Positions 39,072 to 48,113 are shown, counted from the first letter of the stretch. The stretch is DNA of 64,000 nt from Jannaschia sp. W003 (GCF_025144335.1 NZ_CP083539.1:2481501-2545500), one strand, 5' to 3'. Notes: generated by a model not told the origin, from the sequence alone. Numbers and translations: made by a program.

Positions 39072-40307
39072 CTACCCCCCCGGCGCGAGGAGATGGAGCG
39101 CAAGGCCCCCGGCGGCGCAGGTCCCGAGCGTCGGCAGGAGGCGCGCCCGGCCGCTCCACAGCAGCGCCGCCGCGGCTCCGGCGAGGATGGCGGCGCCCGC
39201 GTCCAGCCCTCCCGGGCCGTCGCCCCCGAGCAACACCGCCGCCCCGAAGCGCACCGCGAGGCTCGCGATCACGCCCGCCACGGCGGCCGTGACGATGCCC
39301 AGGGCGGCACCGATCCGCGGCGCGTCGGCCAGCCGTTCCACGTACGGCGCGCCGGCGAAGATCCACAGGAAGCACGGCGCGAACGTGGCCCACAGCGTCA
39401 CCCCGGCGGTGGCGAGCGCGACGGGCCATCCGCCCGCCGCCGCGCCGCCGAGCCAACCGGCGAAGACCGTCACCAGCACCAGCGGCCCCGGCGTGGTCTC
39501 GGCCAGCCCGAGGCCGTCGATCATCGCCTCGGGCGTGAGCCAGCCGTGCCCCTCGACGGCGTACTGCGCGAGCGCGGCCAGCAGCGCGTAGGCCCCGCCG
39601 AACGAGACGGCGGCCAGCCACGAGAACAGGGCCGCCGCCTCGGCGGGCGGCGTGCCGGGCGCGAATAGGAGCACCGGCAGGAGCGGCGCCCACCACACGG
39701 CGAGCCAGACCGCCACGGTGCGCAGCGTGGCGCGGATGGGATACGCCGGGCCGGATGCCGCGGGAACCTCGCCCGCGGCGGCGGGCCGCAGCAGGCCGAC
39801 GGCGAGCGCCGCGCCGATCACCACCGGGAACGGGACGTCGAGCAGCAGCGCCGTGAAGGCCCCCACCGCCACCGCCCCGGCGAGCGGTCCCGACAGGGCG
39901 TGGACCCGCAGCTTCCACAGCGCCGTGGCGACGATCGCCAGCACCGCGGCCTTCACCCCGAGGAACGCCGCCTCGACCGCCTCGACGCGGCCGAAGGCGA
40001 CGTAGAGCGCCGACAGCGCGATCATCACCGCCGCCCCCGGCAGCACGAACAGGAGCCCCGCCAGCACGCCGCCCCGCCACCCCCGCATGCGCCATCCGGC
40101 GAAGGTGGCTAGCTGCATCGCCTCGGGCCCCGGCAAGAGCGTGCAGAAGCCCAGCCCCCGCAGGAACGTCGCGTCGTCGATCCAGCCGCGCCGCTCGACC
40201 AGCTCGCGGCGCATCACCGCGATCTGCGCGGCCGGCCCGCCGAAGCTGGCGACCCCGATGTGCCCGAACGCCGCGACCATCGCGGGCCAGGGGGGCGGCG
40301 GGCTCAC
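39072..40307 (-). CDS. chrA: ChrA-type chromate transporter (fused two-domain)
   Basis: CHR-family carrier of about 411 residues made of two homologous halves: [20 protein letters not shown] and [16 protein letters not shown] in the first, [20 protein letters not shown] and [19 protein letters not shown] in the second. Members efflux chromate in some bacteria, but many have other or unknown anion substrates. Start: GTG 40307 ([16 protein letters not shown]) is preferred; an ATG at 40352 or at 40280 is possible. It stands between ftsW and folE2 with gaps of 74 and 81 bp. No chrB or chrR regulator is visible. Confidence 0.88.
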   Translation of the reverse strand: MSPPPPWPAMVAAFGHIGVASFGGPAAQIAVMRRELVERRGWIDDATFLRGLGFCTLLPGPEAMQLATFAGWRMRGWRGGVLAGLLFVLPGAAVMIALSALYVAFGRVEAVEAAFLGVKAAVLAIVATALWKLRVHALSGPLAGAVAVGAFTALLLDVPFPVVIGAALAVGLLRPAAAGEVPAASGPAYPIRATLRTVAVWLAVWWAPLLPVLLFAPGTPPAEAAALFSWLAAVSFGGAYALLAALAQYAVEGHGWLTPEAMIDGLGLAETTPGPLVLVTVFAGWLGGAAAGGWPVALATAGVTLWATFAPCFLWIFAGAPYVERLADAPRIGAALGIVTAAVAGVIASLAVRFGAAVLLGGDGPGGLDAGAAILAGAAAALLWSGRARLLPTLGTCAAGGLALHLLAPGG

Positions 40308-40388
40308 GTGCCGGTCCCGGCAGGCGCATTCCTTACGTGAACGTCGCCCCACAACCCGTTGACACCCCGGTGATCCGTCGCCGCGCCC

Positions 40389-41444
40389 CTAGCTACCGTG
40401 CGTCAGCGTGCCGAACAGGCGCGGCTCCAGCGTGGCGGCCTCGAACAGCGGGCCGGACGACAGCACCGACACCGCGTCGTGGCTGTGGAGGCTCTCCTGA
40501 TGCGAGCAGGCGATGCGGTAGTCGCCCGCCCCCGGCAGGGCATCCAGCGCCTCGGCCAGGAGGCGCGCGGCGTCCTCGACGAAAATCGGGTTCGCGGCGT
40601 TCAGCTCCGCGAAGGCCTGCTCGTCCTCGCGCTTCACCATCACCTGCGTCTCGGTCGGGATCGCGCGGCGAGCGGCCTCCACCAGGTCCTCGACCGAGAG
40701 CGGGCCGCGGACCTCCACCGACAGGCGCGCCACGGAGCGCTGCGAGTGCGGCGTGGCCAGCCGCCCCCGCTCGCGGCGCGCGTGCTCGGACAGGGCCAGC
40801 GAGCAGGGGCAGGTCGAGGAGTAGACGTAGTCGAGGTGCAGCACCCGGCGGCGCAGGCCGCCCGATTGGACGACCTCCATGGCGCAGTCGTAGTACTGCC
40901 AGCCCGCCAGCCCCGAGCGCAGGGCGCGCTGCTCCAGCGGCAGCGAGAAGCGCAGCAGGATGCGCGCGTCGAGGGCGCCCAGCTCGGCGAGGTAGCCGTC
41001 GAGCGCCGCGTCCACCGCGTCGAAGCCCATCGTGCCGTCCGCGCCCGCGTAGAACGAGCGCATGATGCGCGACATGTTGATGCCCTTGGCCCCGGCCTCC
41101 AGGCTCACGGTGCCGGTGACGGCGGCGTCCACGGTGCGGGCGCCGGCGCGCGTGGGCACCCAGAGCGGCAGGCGGAAGTTCGAGATGCCCACGTGCTGGA
41201 TGCGCCGGTCGGCGCCGCGGATCGTCGAGGCGGGACCGTTCTGCAAATCGGGCAGCGTGGCGCGGTAGGCGTCATCAGCCTGCAGGCCCGCGTCGAACAC
41301 GGCGGCGAGGGCGGGGTACTCGCCCGGAAGCCCCGCGCGCGCCTCGGGCGCCTGCTGGGCGGCGTAGCGGCGCAGGAGCGCGAGCGCGTCCTGCGCTTCG
41401 GCCTCGGAGACGTCGCGGTCAATATCCGGTGCATGGACGTTCAT
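40389..41444 (-). CDS. folE2: GTP cyclohydrolase FolE2 (type IB)
   Basis: Metal-dependent enzyme converting GTP to dihydroneopterin triphosphate for folate and queuosine pathways. The 351-residue protein has the family motif YSSTCPCSLALSEHARRE with the essential cysteine, plus MSRIMRSFYAG and IPTETQVMVKREDE. FolE2 works with metals other than zinc and is Zur-regulated in some bacteria; no Zur box was recognised here. The start is ATG 41444 (MNVHAPDID). queA in this window shares the queuosine pathway. Confidence 0.95.
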   Translation of the reverse strand: MNVHAPDIDRDVSEAEAQDALALLRRYAAQQAPEARAGLPGEYPALAAVFDAGLQADDAYRATLPDLQNGPASTIRGADRRIQHVGISNFRLPLWVPTRAGARTVDAAVTGTVSLEAGAKGINMSRIMRSFYAGADGTMGFDAVDAALDGYLAELGALDARILLRFSLPLEQRALRSGLAGWQYYDCAMEVVQSGGLRRRVLHLDYVYSSTCPCSLALSEHARRERGRLATPHSQRSVARLSVEVRGPLSVEDLVEAARRAIPTETQVMVKREDEQAFAELNAANPIFVEDAARLLAEALDALPGAGDYRIACSHQESLHSHDAVSVLSSGPLFEAATLEPRLFGTLTHGS

Positions 41445-41596
41445 CTCGTCCCCCCTTCGGTTCACGCTGCGTCCCATGTGCGCCTTCCAGCCCCGGAATC
41501 CCACCCCCCCTTATCGCAGGGCATGCCCGCGGCGTGCCGCCCGGACGCGACGCCCCGGGCGGGTGGGGCGGCGTGCCGGACCGCGCGGGCCGGACC

Positions 41597-42790
41597 TCAG
41601 GCCGCGTCGAGCGCGCCCCGCAGGTCGGCCAGCAGGTCGTTCGCGTCCTCCAGCCCGACGCTCAGGCGGACGAGCCCCGGCGTGATGCCGAGCTGCGCCT
41701 TCTGCGCGTCGGGCAAGCGCTGGTGCGTGGTGGTCGCGGGGTGGGTCGCGATCGATTTCGCGTCGCCGAGGTTGTTCGAGATCGTCACGATCCGGAGCGC
41801 GTTGAGGAACCGGAACGCCGCCGCCTTGCCGCCCGCCAGATCGAGGCTCAGGACGGTGCCGCCGCCGTCCATCTGCCGCCGCGCCAGCGCGCCCTGGGGG
41901 TGCGAGGCGAGGAACGGGTGCAGCACGCGCGCCAGCTTCGGATGCCCCTCCAGCGCCTCGGCGAGGTGCAGGGCCGCGTCCGCCTGCGCGCGCACGCGCA
42001 GGTCCATGTGCTCCAGCCCCTTGAGCATCACCCAGGCGTTGAACGGGCTCATCGCCCCGCCGGTGTGCTTGAGGTAGGGCTCCGCCACCTTGCGCACGAA
42101 CGCCTCCGTCCCGCAGATCACGCCGCCGAGGCAGCGCCCCTGCCCGTCCACGTGTTTGGTGGTGGAATAGACGACCACGTCGGCCCCCTGCTCCACGGCG
42201 CGGCTGAAGGTGGGCGTGGCGAACACGTTGTCGACGATCACCGTGGCGCCGACGGCATGGGCGAGCTTGGCGACCGCCTCTATGTCCACGATCTCCAGCG
42301 CCGGGTTCGACACGCTTTCGAAGAACACGGCCTTGGTGCCCGCGCGGATCGCCCCCTCCCACGCCGCGAGGTCGGTGCCGTCGACGAGCATCACCTCGAC
42401 GCCGTAGCGCGGCAGGATCTCGTCGAGGATGTAGAGGCACGAGCCGAACAGCGCGCGCCCCGCCACCACGTGGTCGCCCGCGCGCAGCATCGACACCAGC
42501 GCGCCGTTCACGGCGGCCATGCCGCTGGCGGTGGCGAAGGCGGTCTCGGTGCCCTCGATGGCCGCGATGCGGTCCTCGAACATGGCGACCGTGGGATTGC
42601 CGTAGCGGGCGTAGATGAACTCGTCGCGCGCGGCCTCCACGAAGCGCGCCTCGGCGGCCTCGGCGGTCTCGTAGACGAAGCCCTGCGTCAGGAACATCGC
42701 CTCGGACACCTCGCCGTACTGCGAGCGGCGGGTCCCCGCGTGGACGGCGCGGGTGCGCGGGTGCAGCGGTCTGTCTGTGGTGTCCTTCAT
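41597..42790 (-). CDS. metZ: O-succinylhomoserine sulfhydrylase MetZ
   Basis: PLP enzyme making homocysteine directly from O-succinylhomoserine and sulfide. The 397-residue product has RYGNPTVAMFEDRIAAIEG, ATASGMAAVNGAL, VDNVFATPTFSRAVEQGAD and the PLP lysine in YSTTKHVDGQGRCLGG (Lys212). The start ATG 42790 has GAGGAGG 6 bp upstream. A promoter and a SAM-II riboswitch precede it, so expression should fall when SAM is plentiful. The enzyme could also accept O-acetylhomoserine. Confidence 0.95.
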   Translation of the reverse strand: MKDTTDRPLHPRTRAVHAGTRRSQYGEVSEAMFLTQGFVYETAEAAEARFVEAARDEFIYARYGNPTVAMFEDRIAAIEGTETAFATASGMAAVNGALVSMLRAGDHVVAGRALFGSCLYILDEILPRYGVEVMLVDGTDLAAWEGAIRAGTKAVFFESVSNPALEIVDIEAVAKLAHAVGATVIVDNVFATPTFSRAVEQGADVVVYSTTKHVDGQGRCLGGVICGTEAFVRKVAEPYLKHTGGAMSPFNAWVMLKGLEHMDLRVRAQADAALHLAEALEGHPKLARVLHPFLASHPQGALARRQMDGGGTVLSLDLAGGKAAAFRFLNALRIVTISNNLGDAKSIATHPATTTHQRLPDAQKAQLGITPGLVRLSVGLEDANDLLADLRGALDAA

Positions 42791-42852
42791 GTCGGCCTCC
42801 TCGACCGTGGCGATGGACCGGGGAAGCCGCGGGGCGCCGTGCCCGCGCGAGA

Positions 42853-42904
42853 CCTCTTTAGCGGTTTTTTTAACGAGGGCCGCAAGCCGGAACAAATCCC
42901 CTCG
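42853..42904 (-). ncRNA. SAM-II riboswitch (metA RNA motif)
   Basis: A 52-nt element with the features of the SAM-II H-type pseudoknot. P1 is CGAGGG (42904-42899) pairing with CCCTCG (42879-42874). Between them are the conserved GATTTG and CCGGCTTGCGG. After P1 comes the A-rich GTTAAAAAAA, then CCGCTAAAGAGG, whose CCGC (42864-42861) can pair with GCGG (42883-42880) to form P2. The 3' end carries the Shine-Dalgarno-like AAAGAGG seen in this family. SAM binding is known to stabilise the pseudoknot and lower expression of methionine genes. Unusually, the metZ ATG lies 62 nt downstream and has its own ribosome site. Confidence 0.88.
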
Positions 42905-42911
42905 GGGGCGG

Positions 42912-42940
42912 CGGATAGGCCCCCGCCGGGGAACGGTCAA
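42912..42940 (-). promoter_or_regulatory. metZ promoter
   Basis: TTGACC (42940-42935), a 17-bp spacer and TATCCG (42917-42912) on the minus strand. The expected transcription start, about 7 nt downstream (near 42905), coincides with the first base of the riboswitch pseudoknot, which supports both calls. Confidence 0.65.
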
Positions 42941-42996
42941 GCGGGCGGGTTGCGCGCGCGTGTCCGGGCGCCATGTTGTGCGGGAAGGAGACGCCC

Positions 42997-43689
42997 ATGC
43001 CCATCCAGCTGCACTACTGGCCCACGCCGAACGGCTGGAAGGTCTCGATCGCGCTGCACGAGATGGGTCTCGACTACGACCTGCACCTCGTGGACATCCG
43101 CGCAGGCGACCAGCGGCGGCCCGGGTTCCTCGCCCTCAGCCCCAACGGCCGGATGCCGGCCATCGTCGACCCCGACGGGCCGGACGGCGCCCCCATCTCG
43201 CTGTTCGAGAGCGGCGCGATCCTGCAGTACCTCGCCCGCAAGACGGGGCGCTTCGGCGGATCGACCGAGCGCGAGCGCATCGAGGTCGACCAGTGGCTTA
43301 TGTGGCAGATGGGCGGCGTCGGGCCGATGGCGGGGCAGGCGCACCACTTCCTGAAGTACGCGCCGCAGATGGGCCACGACATCGCTTACGCGAAGGACCG
43401 CTACCGCGGCGAGGTGGCCCGGCTCTACGGCGTGCTCGACTGGCGCCTCGCTGACCGCCCCTTCGTGGCCGGCGACGCCTTCACCATCGCGGACATGGCG
43501 ATCTGGCCCTGGGCTTCGCTGTGGGAGGGCCAGCAGCAGACGCTGGACGACAAGCCCCACCTCGCGCGGTGGCTGGACACGGTCGGCGCGCGCGAGGGCG
43601 TGCGGGCGGGCCGCGCCCTTCGGGCCGAGCTGCGCGATGAGGCGCCCAATGCCGCCGCCCGCGCGCAGATGTTCGGGCGGCGGGAATGA
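42997..43689 (+). CDS. Glutathione S-transferase family, YfcG/YghU-like
   Basis: A 230-residue GST-fold protein starting MPIQLHYWPTPNGWKVSIAL at ATG 42997 with GAAGGAG 7 bp upstream. The N-terminal thioredoxin domain has the TPNG motif of the Nu-class disulfide-bond oxidoreductases, then NGRMPAIVD and SLFESGAILQYLA (glutathione site). The C-terminal helical domain has RPFVAGDAFTIADMAIWPW. It probably acts on mixed glutathione disulfides. Divergent from metZ. Confidence 0.92.
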   Translation: MPIQLHYWPTPNGWKVSIALHEMGLDYDLHLVDIRAGDQRRPGFLALSPNGRMPAIVDPDGPDGAPISLFESGAILQYLARKTGRFGGSTERERIEVDQWLMWQMGGVGPMAGQAHHFLKYAPQMGHDIAYAKDRYRGEVARLYGVLDWRLADRPFVAGDAFTIADMAIWPWASLWEGQQQTLDDKPHLARWLDTVGAREGVRAGRALRAELRDEAPNAAARAQMFGRRE

Positions 43690-43877
43690 TCCGGGCGGGC
43701 CGCCTCGCGGGCTTCGCGCTGGCACCCCGGCGCGGCGGGACCTATGGTGCCGCCGACGACGAAGGGCGGAGCGCGAGTCTCGTGAAATCGGACGGAGTTC
43801 GGAAGGTGGCCTTCGCGGCCTTCGCCGTGCTGGTCGCGCTGGCCGGGGCCGGCGTGCTGGACGGGAGCGGCCTCTAG
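43686..43877 (+). CDS. Possible very small membrane protein
   Basis: An open frame from an ATG overlapping the GST stop (ATGA at 43686) to a TAG directly before the next ATG (43878). The first part reads like random coding. An alternative GTG at 43782, with GGAG upstream, would give a 31-residue peptide with one hydrophobic helix (KVAFAAFAVLVALAGAGVL). It may be a real single-span peptide at the head of the XpaC-TelA run, or untranslated leader. No homologue recognised. Confidence 0.35.
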   Translation: MIRAGRLAGFALAPRRGGTYGAADDEGRSASLVKSDGVRKVAFAAFAVLVALAGAGVLDGSGL

Positions 43878-44765
43878 ATGGCCCGGCGCTACGGCGGCGC
43901 GTTCAGCCCCCGCCCCTCGCAAAACGGTGCCGAGGCGCCGCCCCCGCCCGCGCTGGGCCGCCCGCTCCGGGGCCGGGCGCGCACCACCATCCTCATGGCC
44001 TTGGCCGCGATCCCCGTCGCCACCGCCTTCGCGCAAGGCAGCGCCACCGCGCTGGCCGTGAACCTCCTCGCCGGCGGCGCCCTCTTCGCCGCGGGCGTCC
44101 TGACCCGCGAGGGGCTGAAGGCCGAGGCGGCGTGGGCCGAGCGCAAGGTCGCCCGCCGCCCCGCCTGGCCGCGCAAGATGTTCGGCGCGGCCCTTTCCGG
44201 CGTCGGCGTCACGCTCGCCGCCATGACCGGCCTTGACGGCATCGGCCCCGCGCTGATCTACGGGATCGTGGCCGCCGCGCTCCACGTCGCCGCCTTCGGG
44301 CTCGATCCGATGCGCGACAAGGGCATGGAGGGCGTGGACCGACTCCAGACCGACCGCGCCGCGCGCTCCGTCGAGGAGGGCCGCCGCCTGCTCGCGCAGA
44401 TGCGCGACGCCGTGCTGCGCGCCCGCGACCGCGAGGCGCTGGAGGCGACCGAGCGCTTCGCCGCGAAGGCCGAGGCCATGTTCCGCACCGTCGAGGACGA
44501 CCCCCGCGACCTCACGGCGGCGCGCAAGTACCTCGGCGTCTACCTCATGGGCGCGCGCGACGCCGCCGCCAAGTTCGCCGACATCCACGCCGCGCGCCCC
44601 GACGCGCAGGCGAAGTCCGACTACCTCGCGCTGCTGGGCGAGCTGGAGCAGGGCTTCGACGCCAAGCGCGAGCGCCTGCTCCTCGCCGACCGCACCGACC
44701 TCGAGGTCGAGATCGAAACGCTGAAGGACCGTCTGCGCCGCGACGGCCTGCCGACCGAAGGATGA
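43878..44765 (+). CDS. XpaC-like (5-bromo-4-chloroindolyl phosphate hydrolysis) family protein
   Basis: A 295-residue protein with a proline-rich cytosolic N-terminus, about four membrane helices between residues 35 and 135 (TTILMALAAIPVATAFA, ALAVNLLAGGALFAAGVL, MFGAALSGVGVTLAAM, LIYGIVAAALHVAAFG), then a soluble coiled-coil C-terminus ending VEIETLKDRL. XpaC-type proteins occur beside TelA, as here (4-bp overlap), and are linked to toxic-anion and envelope stress; the hydrolysis name is historical and no enzyme motif is seen. Confidence 0.82.
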   Translation: MARRYGGAFSPRPSQNGAEAPPPPALGRPLRGRARTTILMALAAIPVATAFAQGSATALAVNLLAGGALFAAGVLTREGLKAEAAWAERKVARRPAWPRKMFGAALSGVGVTLAAMTGLDGIGPALIYGIVAAALHVAAFGLDPMRDKGMEGVDRLQTDRAARSVEEGRRLLAQMRDAVLRARDREALEATERFAAKAEAMFRTVEDDPRDLTAARKYLGVYLMGARDAAAKFADIHAARPDAQAKSDYLALLGELEQGFDAKRERLLLADRTDLEVEIETLKDRLRRDGLPTEG

Positions 44766-45961
44766 CACCCATGGACAGCAAGACCCGAGCCGGAGCCGAG
44801 GCGCTCGTCGCCGAGGTGGACGCCGCCGCCCTCCCCCTGCCCCAGCCCGCGCAGGAGCTGGTGCCACTGGAGCGCGCCGAGCCGGCCGAGGCCGACGCGA
44901 TCCGCCGCCGCATGGACGAGATCGACCTCGCCGACACCAACTCGATCATCGCCTTCGGGTCGGCCGCGCAGGCCGAGCTGCAGCAGATCAGCCAGGCCAT
45001 GCTGCAGGACGTGAAGAACAAGGACGTCGGCCCCGCCGGCGAGTCCCTGCGCGGCATGGTCTCGGCGATCCGCGGCTTCTCGGTTTCGGAGCTGGACGTG
45101 CGCCGCAAGCGCTCGCTCTGGGAGCGGATCACGGGCCGCGCCGCGCCCTTCGCCCAGTTCATCGCCCGCTACGAGGACGTGCAGGAGCAGATCGACCGCA
45201 TCACCGAGGAGCTCCTGCGCCACGAGCACGCGCTCCTCAAGGACGTGAAGGCGCTCGACAAGCTCTACGAGAAGACCCTGGAGTTCTACCGCGAGCTGGG
45301 TCTCTACATCGCCGCCGGCGAGGCCAAGCTGGGCGAGCTCGACGGCACCGAGATCCCCGCCAAGGAGCGCGCCGTCGAGGCGCTGCCCGAGGAGGACCAG
45401 ATGATCGGCGCCCAGGAGCTGCGCGACCTGCGCGCCGCCCGCGACGACCTGGAGAGGCGCGTCCACGACCTGAAGCTGACGCGGCAGGTCACCATGCAGT
45501 CGCTGCCCTCGATCCGGCTGGTGCAGGAGAACGACAAGAGCCTCGTCACCAAGATCAACTCCACGCTCGTGAACACTGTGCCGCTGTGGGAGACGCAGCT
45601 CGCTCAGGCCGTCACGATCCAGCGCAGCCGCGAGGCCGCCGAGGCGATCCGGGGCGCGAACGACCTCACGAACGAGTTGCTCACGTCGAATGCGGCGAAC
45701 CTTCGGGAGGCCAACGCCGTTGTACGTAAGGAGATGGAGCGCGGCGTCTTCGACATCGAGGCCGTGCGCACGGCGAACGAGCAGCTGATCGCGACGATCG
45801 ACGAGTCGCTGCAGATCGCCGACGAGGGCAAGGCCCGCCGTGCCGAAGCCGAGAAGGAGCTCGAGAAGATGGAGGCGGAACTGCGCGACACCTTGGCCTC
45901 GGCGCGCGCGCGCCGCGACGGCCCCGGCGACACCGCGGGCACGGCGGTGCCCGCCCGGTGA
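44762..45961 (+). CDS. TelA/KlaA toxic-anion resistance family protein
   Basis: A 399-residue, strongly helical cytosolic protein of the TelA family, named for plasmid tellurite resistance but broadly linked to toxic-anion and membrane stress. Seen: FSVSELDVRRKRSLWERITG, YEDVQEQIDRITEELLRHEH, LEFYRELGLYIAAGEAKL, TMQSLPSIRLVQENDKSLVT and LVNTVPLWETQLAQAVTIQR, all conserved in the family. It overlaps the XpaC-like gene by 4 bp and the next gene by GTGA. Molecular function is unproven. Confidence 0.92.
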   Translation: MTPMDSKTRAGAEALVAEVDAAALPLPQPAQELVPLERAEPAEADAIRRRMDEIDLADTNSIIAFGSAAQAELQQISQAMLQDVKNKDVGPAGESLRGMVSAIRGFSVSELDVRRKRSLWERITGRAAPFAQFIARYEDVQEQIDRITEELLRHEHALLKDVKALDKLYEKTLEFYRELGLYIAAGEAKLGELDGTEIPAKERAVEALPEEDQMIGAQELRDLRAARDDLERRVHDLKLTRQVTMQSLPSIRLVQENDKSLVTKINSTLVNTVPLWETQLAQAVTIQRSREAAEAIRGANDLTNELLTSNAANLREANAVVRKEMERGVFDIEAVRTANEQLIATIDESLQIADEGKARRAEAEKELEKMEAELRDTLASARARRDGPGDTAGTAVPAR

Positions 45962-46911
45962 GACGCGCGGTCCCCCTCCTCGCGGCGGCGCTCGCCGCGT
46001 GCCAGCCCGCGGCCCCTCCGCCCCAGCCGCAGGCCCGCGCCGCGGTGATCGCGCCCACGGCCTCGCCGCGCCCCGCGCCCGTGCGCCGCGGTCCCTCCAC
46101 CGAGAGCCGCTCCGCGGCCGACTTCTACCGCCGGATCGAGGCGCAGCTCCTCGACCGCGGCCTCCTGCGCCGCGACGGCGGCGGGGCCGACGCGCGCTTC
46201 ACCGCCGACATGCTGGCGCGCAACTTCGAGCGCATCGCCCTGTTCTCGGAATACACCCAGATCGGCGGGCGCTACGTGCCCCAGCAGAGCCGGGCGCAGC
46301 TCCGCCGCTGGCCCGGCCCGGTGCGCCTCGAGCTGCACTTCGGCGCGAGCGTCGACGCCGCCACCCGGCAGGCCGACCGCGCCCGCGTCGCGGCCTACGT
46401 CTCCCGGCTCGCCCGCCTGACGGGCCACGACATCTCGATGGTGCCCTCGGGCGGCAACTACCACGTCTTCGTCGCCTCGATCGACGAGCAGCGCGCCCTC
46501 GGCCCCGAGATCAGCCGGCTGGAGCCGGGCCTGAGCCGCCAGACCGTGCGCGAGATCACCGAGCTCGACCGCACCACCTACTGCGCGGTCTACGCCTCCT
46601 CCACCTCGGACCGCCCCCACGCCTACGTCTCGGCGATCTCGCTGATCCGCTCCGAGCATCCCGACCTCATGCGCCTCTCGTGCTACCACGAGGAGATCGC
46701 GCAAGGCCTCGGGCTGGCCAACGACAGCCCTGCCGCGCGCCCGTCGATCTTCAACGACGACGAGGAGTTCGCGCTGCTGACCGATCACGACGCCCTGCTG
46801 CTGCAGATGCTCTACGACCCGCGCCTGCGGGTCGGCATGACGGCCGAGCAGGCCCGGCCCGTGATCCAGCGGATCGCGCGCGAGCTGGTGGGAGACCGCG
46901 GCCCGGTGTGA
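45958..46911 (+). CDS. DUF2927 lipoprotein
   Basis: A 317-residue precursor from a GTG fused to the telA stop (GTGA). The signal peptide ends with a lipobox LAAALAAC (Cys15), followed by a proline/alanine-rich linker, then a DUF2927 domain (LARNFERIALFSEYT, PGPVRLELHFGASV, and a late SCYHEEIAQGLGLANDSPAA...SIFNDDEEFALLTDHDALLL). DUF2927 proteins are common in Rhodobacteraceae and resemble metalloprotease-like folds; the CYHEEIAQ motif is suggestive, but activity is unknown. Predicted to sit in the envelope as part of the TelA gene run. Confidence 0.87.
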   Translation: MRRAVPLLAAALAACQPAAPPPQPQARAAVIAPTASPRPAPVRRGPSTESRSAADFYRRIEAQLLDRGLLRRDGGGADARFTADMLARNFERIALFSEYTQIGGRYVPQQSRAQLRRWPGPVRLELHFGASVDAATRQADRARVAAYVSRLARLTGHDISMVPSGGNYHVFVASIDEQRALGPEISRLEPGLSRQTVREITELDRTTYCAVYASSTSDRPHAYVSAISLIRSEHPDLMRLSCYHEEIAQGLGLANDSPAARPSIFNDDEEFALLTDHDALLLQMLYDPRLRVGMTAEQARPVIQRIARELVGDRGPV

Positions 46912-46991
46912 CCCGGGACGCATGGGGGGGGATGCGCGGCGGGGGCCGCGCGCCCATATAGCGGCAGCACGGAACGCCGGGGGAGACAGCG

Positions 46992-48113
46992 ATGCCCATC
47001 ATGAACTTCATCAAGGGCCAGTTCATCGACGTCATCGAGTGGACGGACGACAGCCGCGACACGCTGGTCCACCGCTTCGAGCGCTACGGCAACGAGATCA
47101 AGTACGGCGCCAAGCTCACGGTGCGCGAGGGCCAGGCCGCCGTGTTCGTGCACGAGGGCCAGATCGCCGACGTGTTCATGCCCGGTCTCTACATGCTCGA
47201 GACCAACAACATGCCGGTGATGACCACGCTGCAGCACTGGGACCACGGCTTCCGCTCGCCGTTCAAGTCCGAGATCTACTTCGTCGCCACCCGCCGCTTC
47301 ACGGACCTGAAGTGGGGCACCAAGAACCCCGTGACCTTGCGCGATCCCGAGTTCGGCCCCGTGCGCCTGCGCGCCTTCGGCACCTACGCGATCAAGGTCG
47401 CCGACCCGGCGCTCTTCATCCGCGAGATCGTGGGCACCGACGGCGACTTCACGCAGGACGAGATCCAGTTCCAGATCCGCAACATGATCGTGCAGTCGGC
47501 GAGCCGCGCGCTGGCCTCCAGCCGCATCCCCGTGCTCGACATGGCCGCCGCCACCGACCAGCTCGGGCGCATCGTGGCCGAGCAGATCACCGCCTCGATC
47601 GCCGAGTACGGCCTCGCCGTGCCCGAGCTCTACTTCGAGAACATCTCCCTGCCCCCCGCCGTGGAGGCCGCGCTCGACAAGCGCACGTCTATGGGCGTCC
47701 TGGGCGATCTGTCGAAGTACCAGCAGTACGCCACCGCCGAGGCCATGCAGACCGCCGCCGCGACGCCGAACTCCGGCATGGGCGCCGGGCTCGGCATGGG
47801 GATGGGCATGGGCATGGCCCAGGGCATGGCGCAGGCCGGCCCCTGGGGCGCCGCGCCGGCGGCCCGCTCGCCCGCGCAGGCCGCGCCGCCGCCCCCGCCC
47901 CCCGTAGAGCACGTCTGGCACGTGGCCGAGGGCGGCGCGACCAAGGGCCCGTTCTCGAAGGCCCGGCTGGGCCGCATGGTCGCCGACGGCGAGATCACCC
48001 GCGAGACCTACGTGTGGACCCAGGGCCAGGACGGCTGGCAGCGCGCCGAGGACGTGGACGAGCTGGCCCAGCTCTTCACCGTGATGCCGCCGCCCCCGCC
48101 GCCGGGGGTGTAG
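46992..48113 (+). CDS. SPFH/Band 7 protein with C-terminal GYF_2 domain
   Basis: A 373-residue protein: an N-terminal SPFH-like domain without a membrane helix (about 20-250; FIDVIEWTDDSRDTLVHRFE, VFVHEGQIADVFMPGLYML, LRAFGTYAIKVADPALF), a glycine/methionine-rich low-complexity stretch (about 262-285), a proline run, and a GYF_2 domain (about 311-365; WHVAEGGATKGPFSKARLG). Such proteins are predicted membrane-associated scaffolds found near TelA, zinc-ribbon and DUF4178 genes. GYF_2 may bind proline-rich tails. It starts 80 bp after the DUF2927 gene. Confidence 0.88.
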   Translation: MPIMNFIKGQFIDVIEWTDDSRDTLVHRFERYGNEIKYGAKLTVREGQAAVFVHEGQIADVFMPGLYMLETNNMPVMTTLQHWDHGFRSPFKSEIYFVATRRFTDLKWGTKNPVTLRDPEFGPVRLRAFGTYAIKVADPALFIREIVGTDGDFTQDEIQFQIRNMIVQSASRALASSRIPVLDMAAATDQLGRIVAEQITASIAEYGLAVPELYFENISLPPAVEAALDKRTSMGVLGDLSKYQQYATAEAMQTAAATPNSGMGAGLGMGMGMGMAQGMAQAGPWGAAPAARSPAQAAPPPPPPVEHVWHVAEGGATKGPFSKARLGRMVADGEITRETYVWTQGQDGWQRAEDVDELAQLFTVMPPPPPPGV

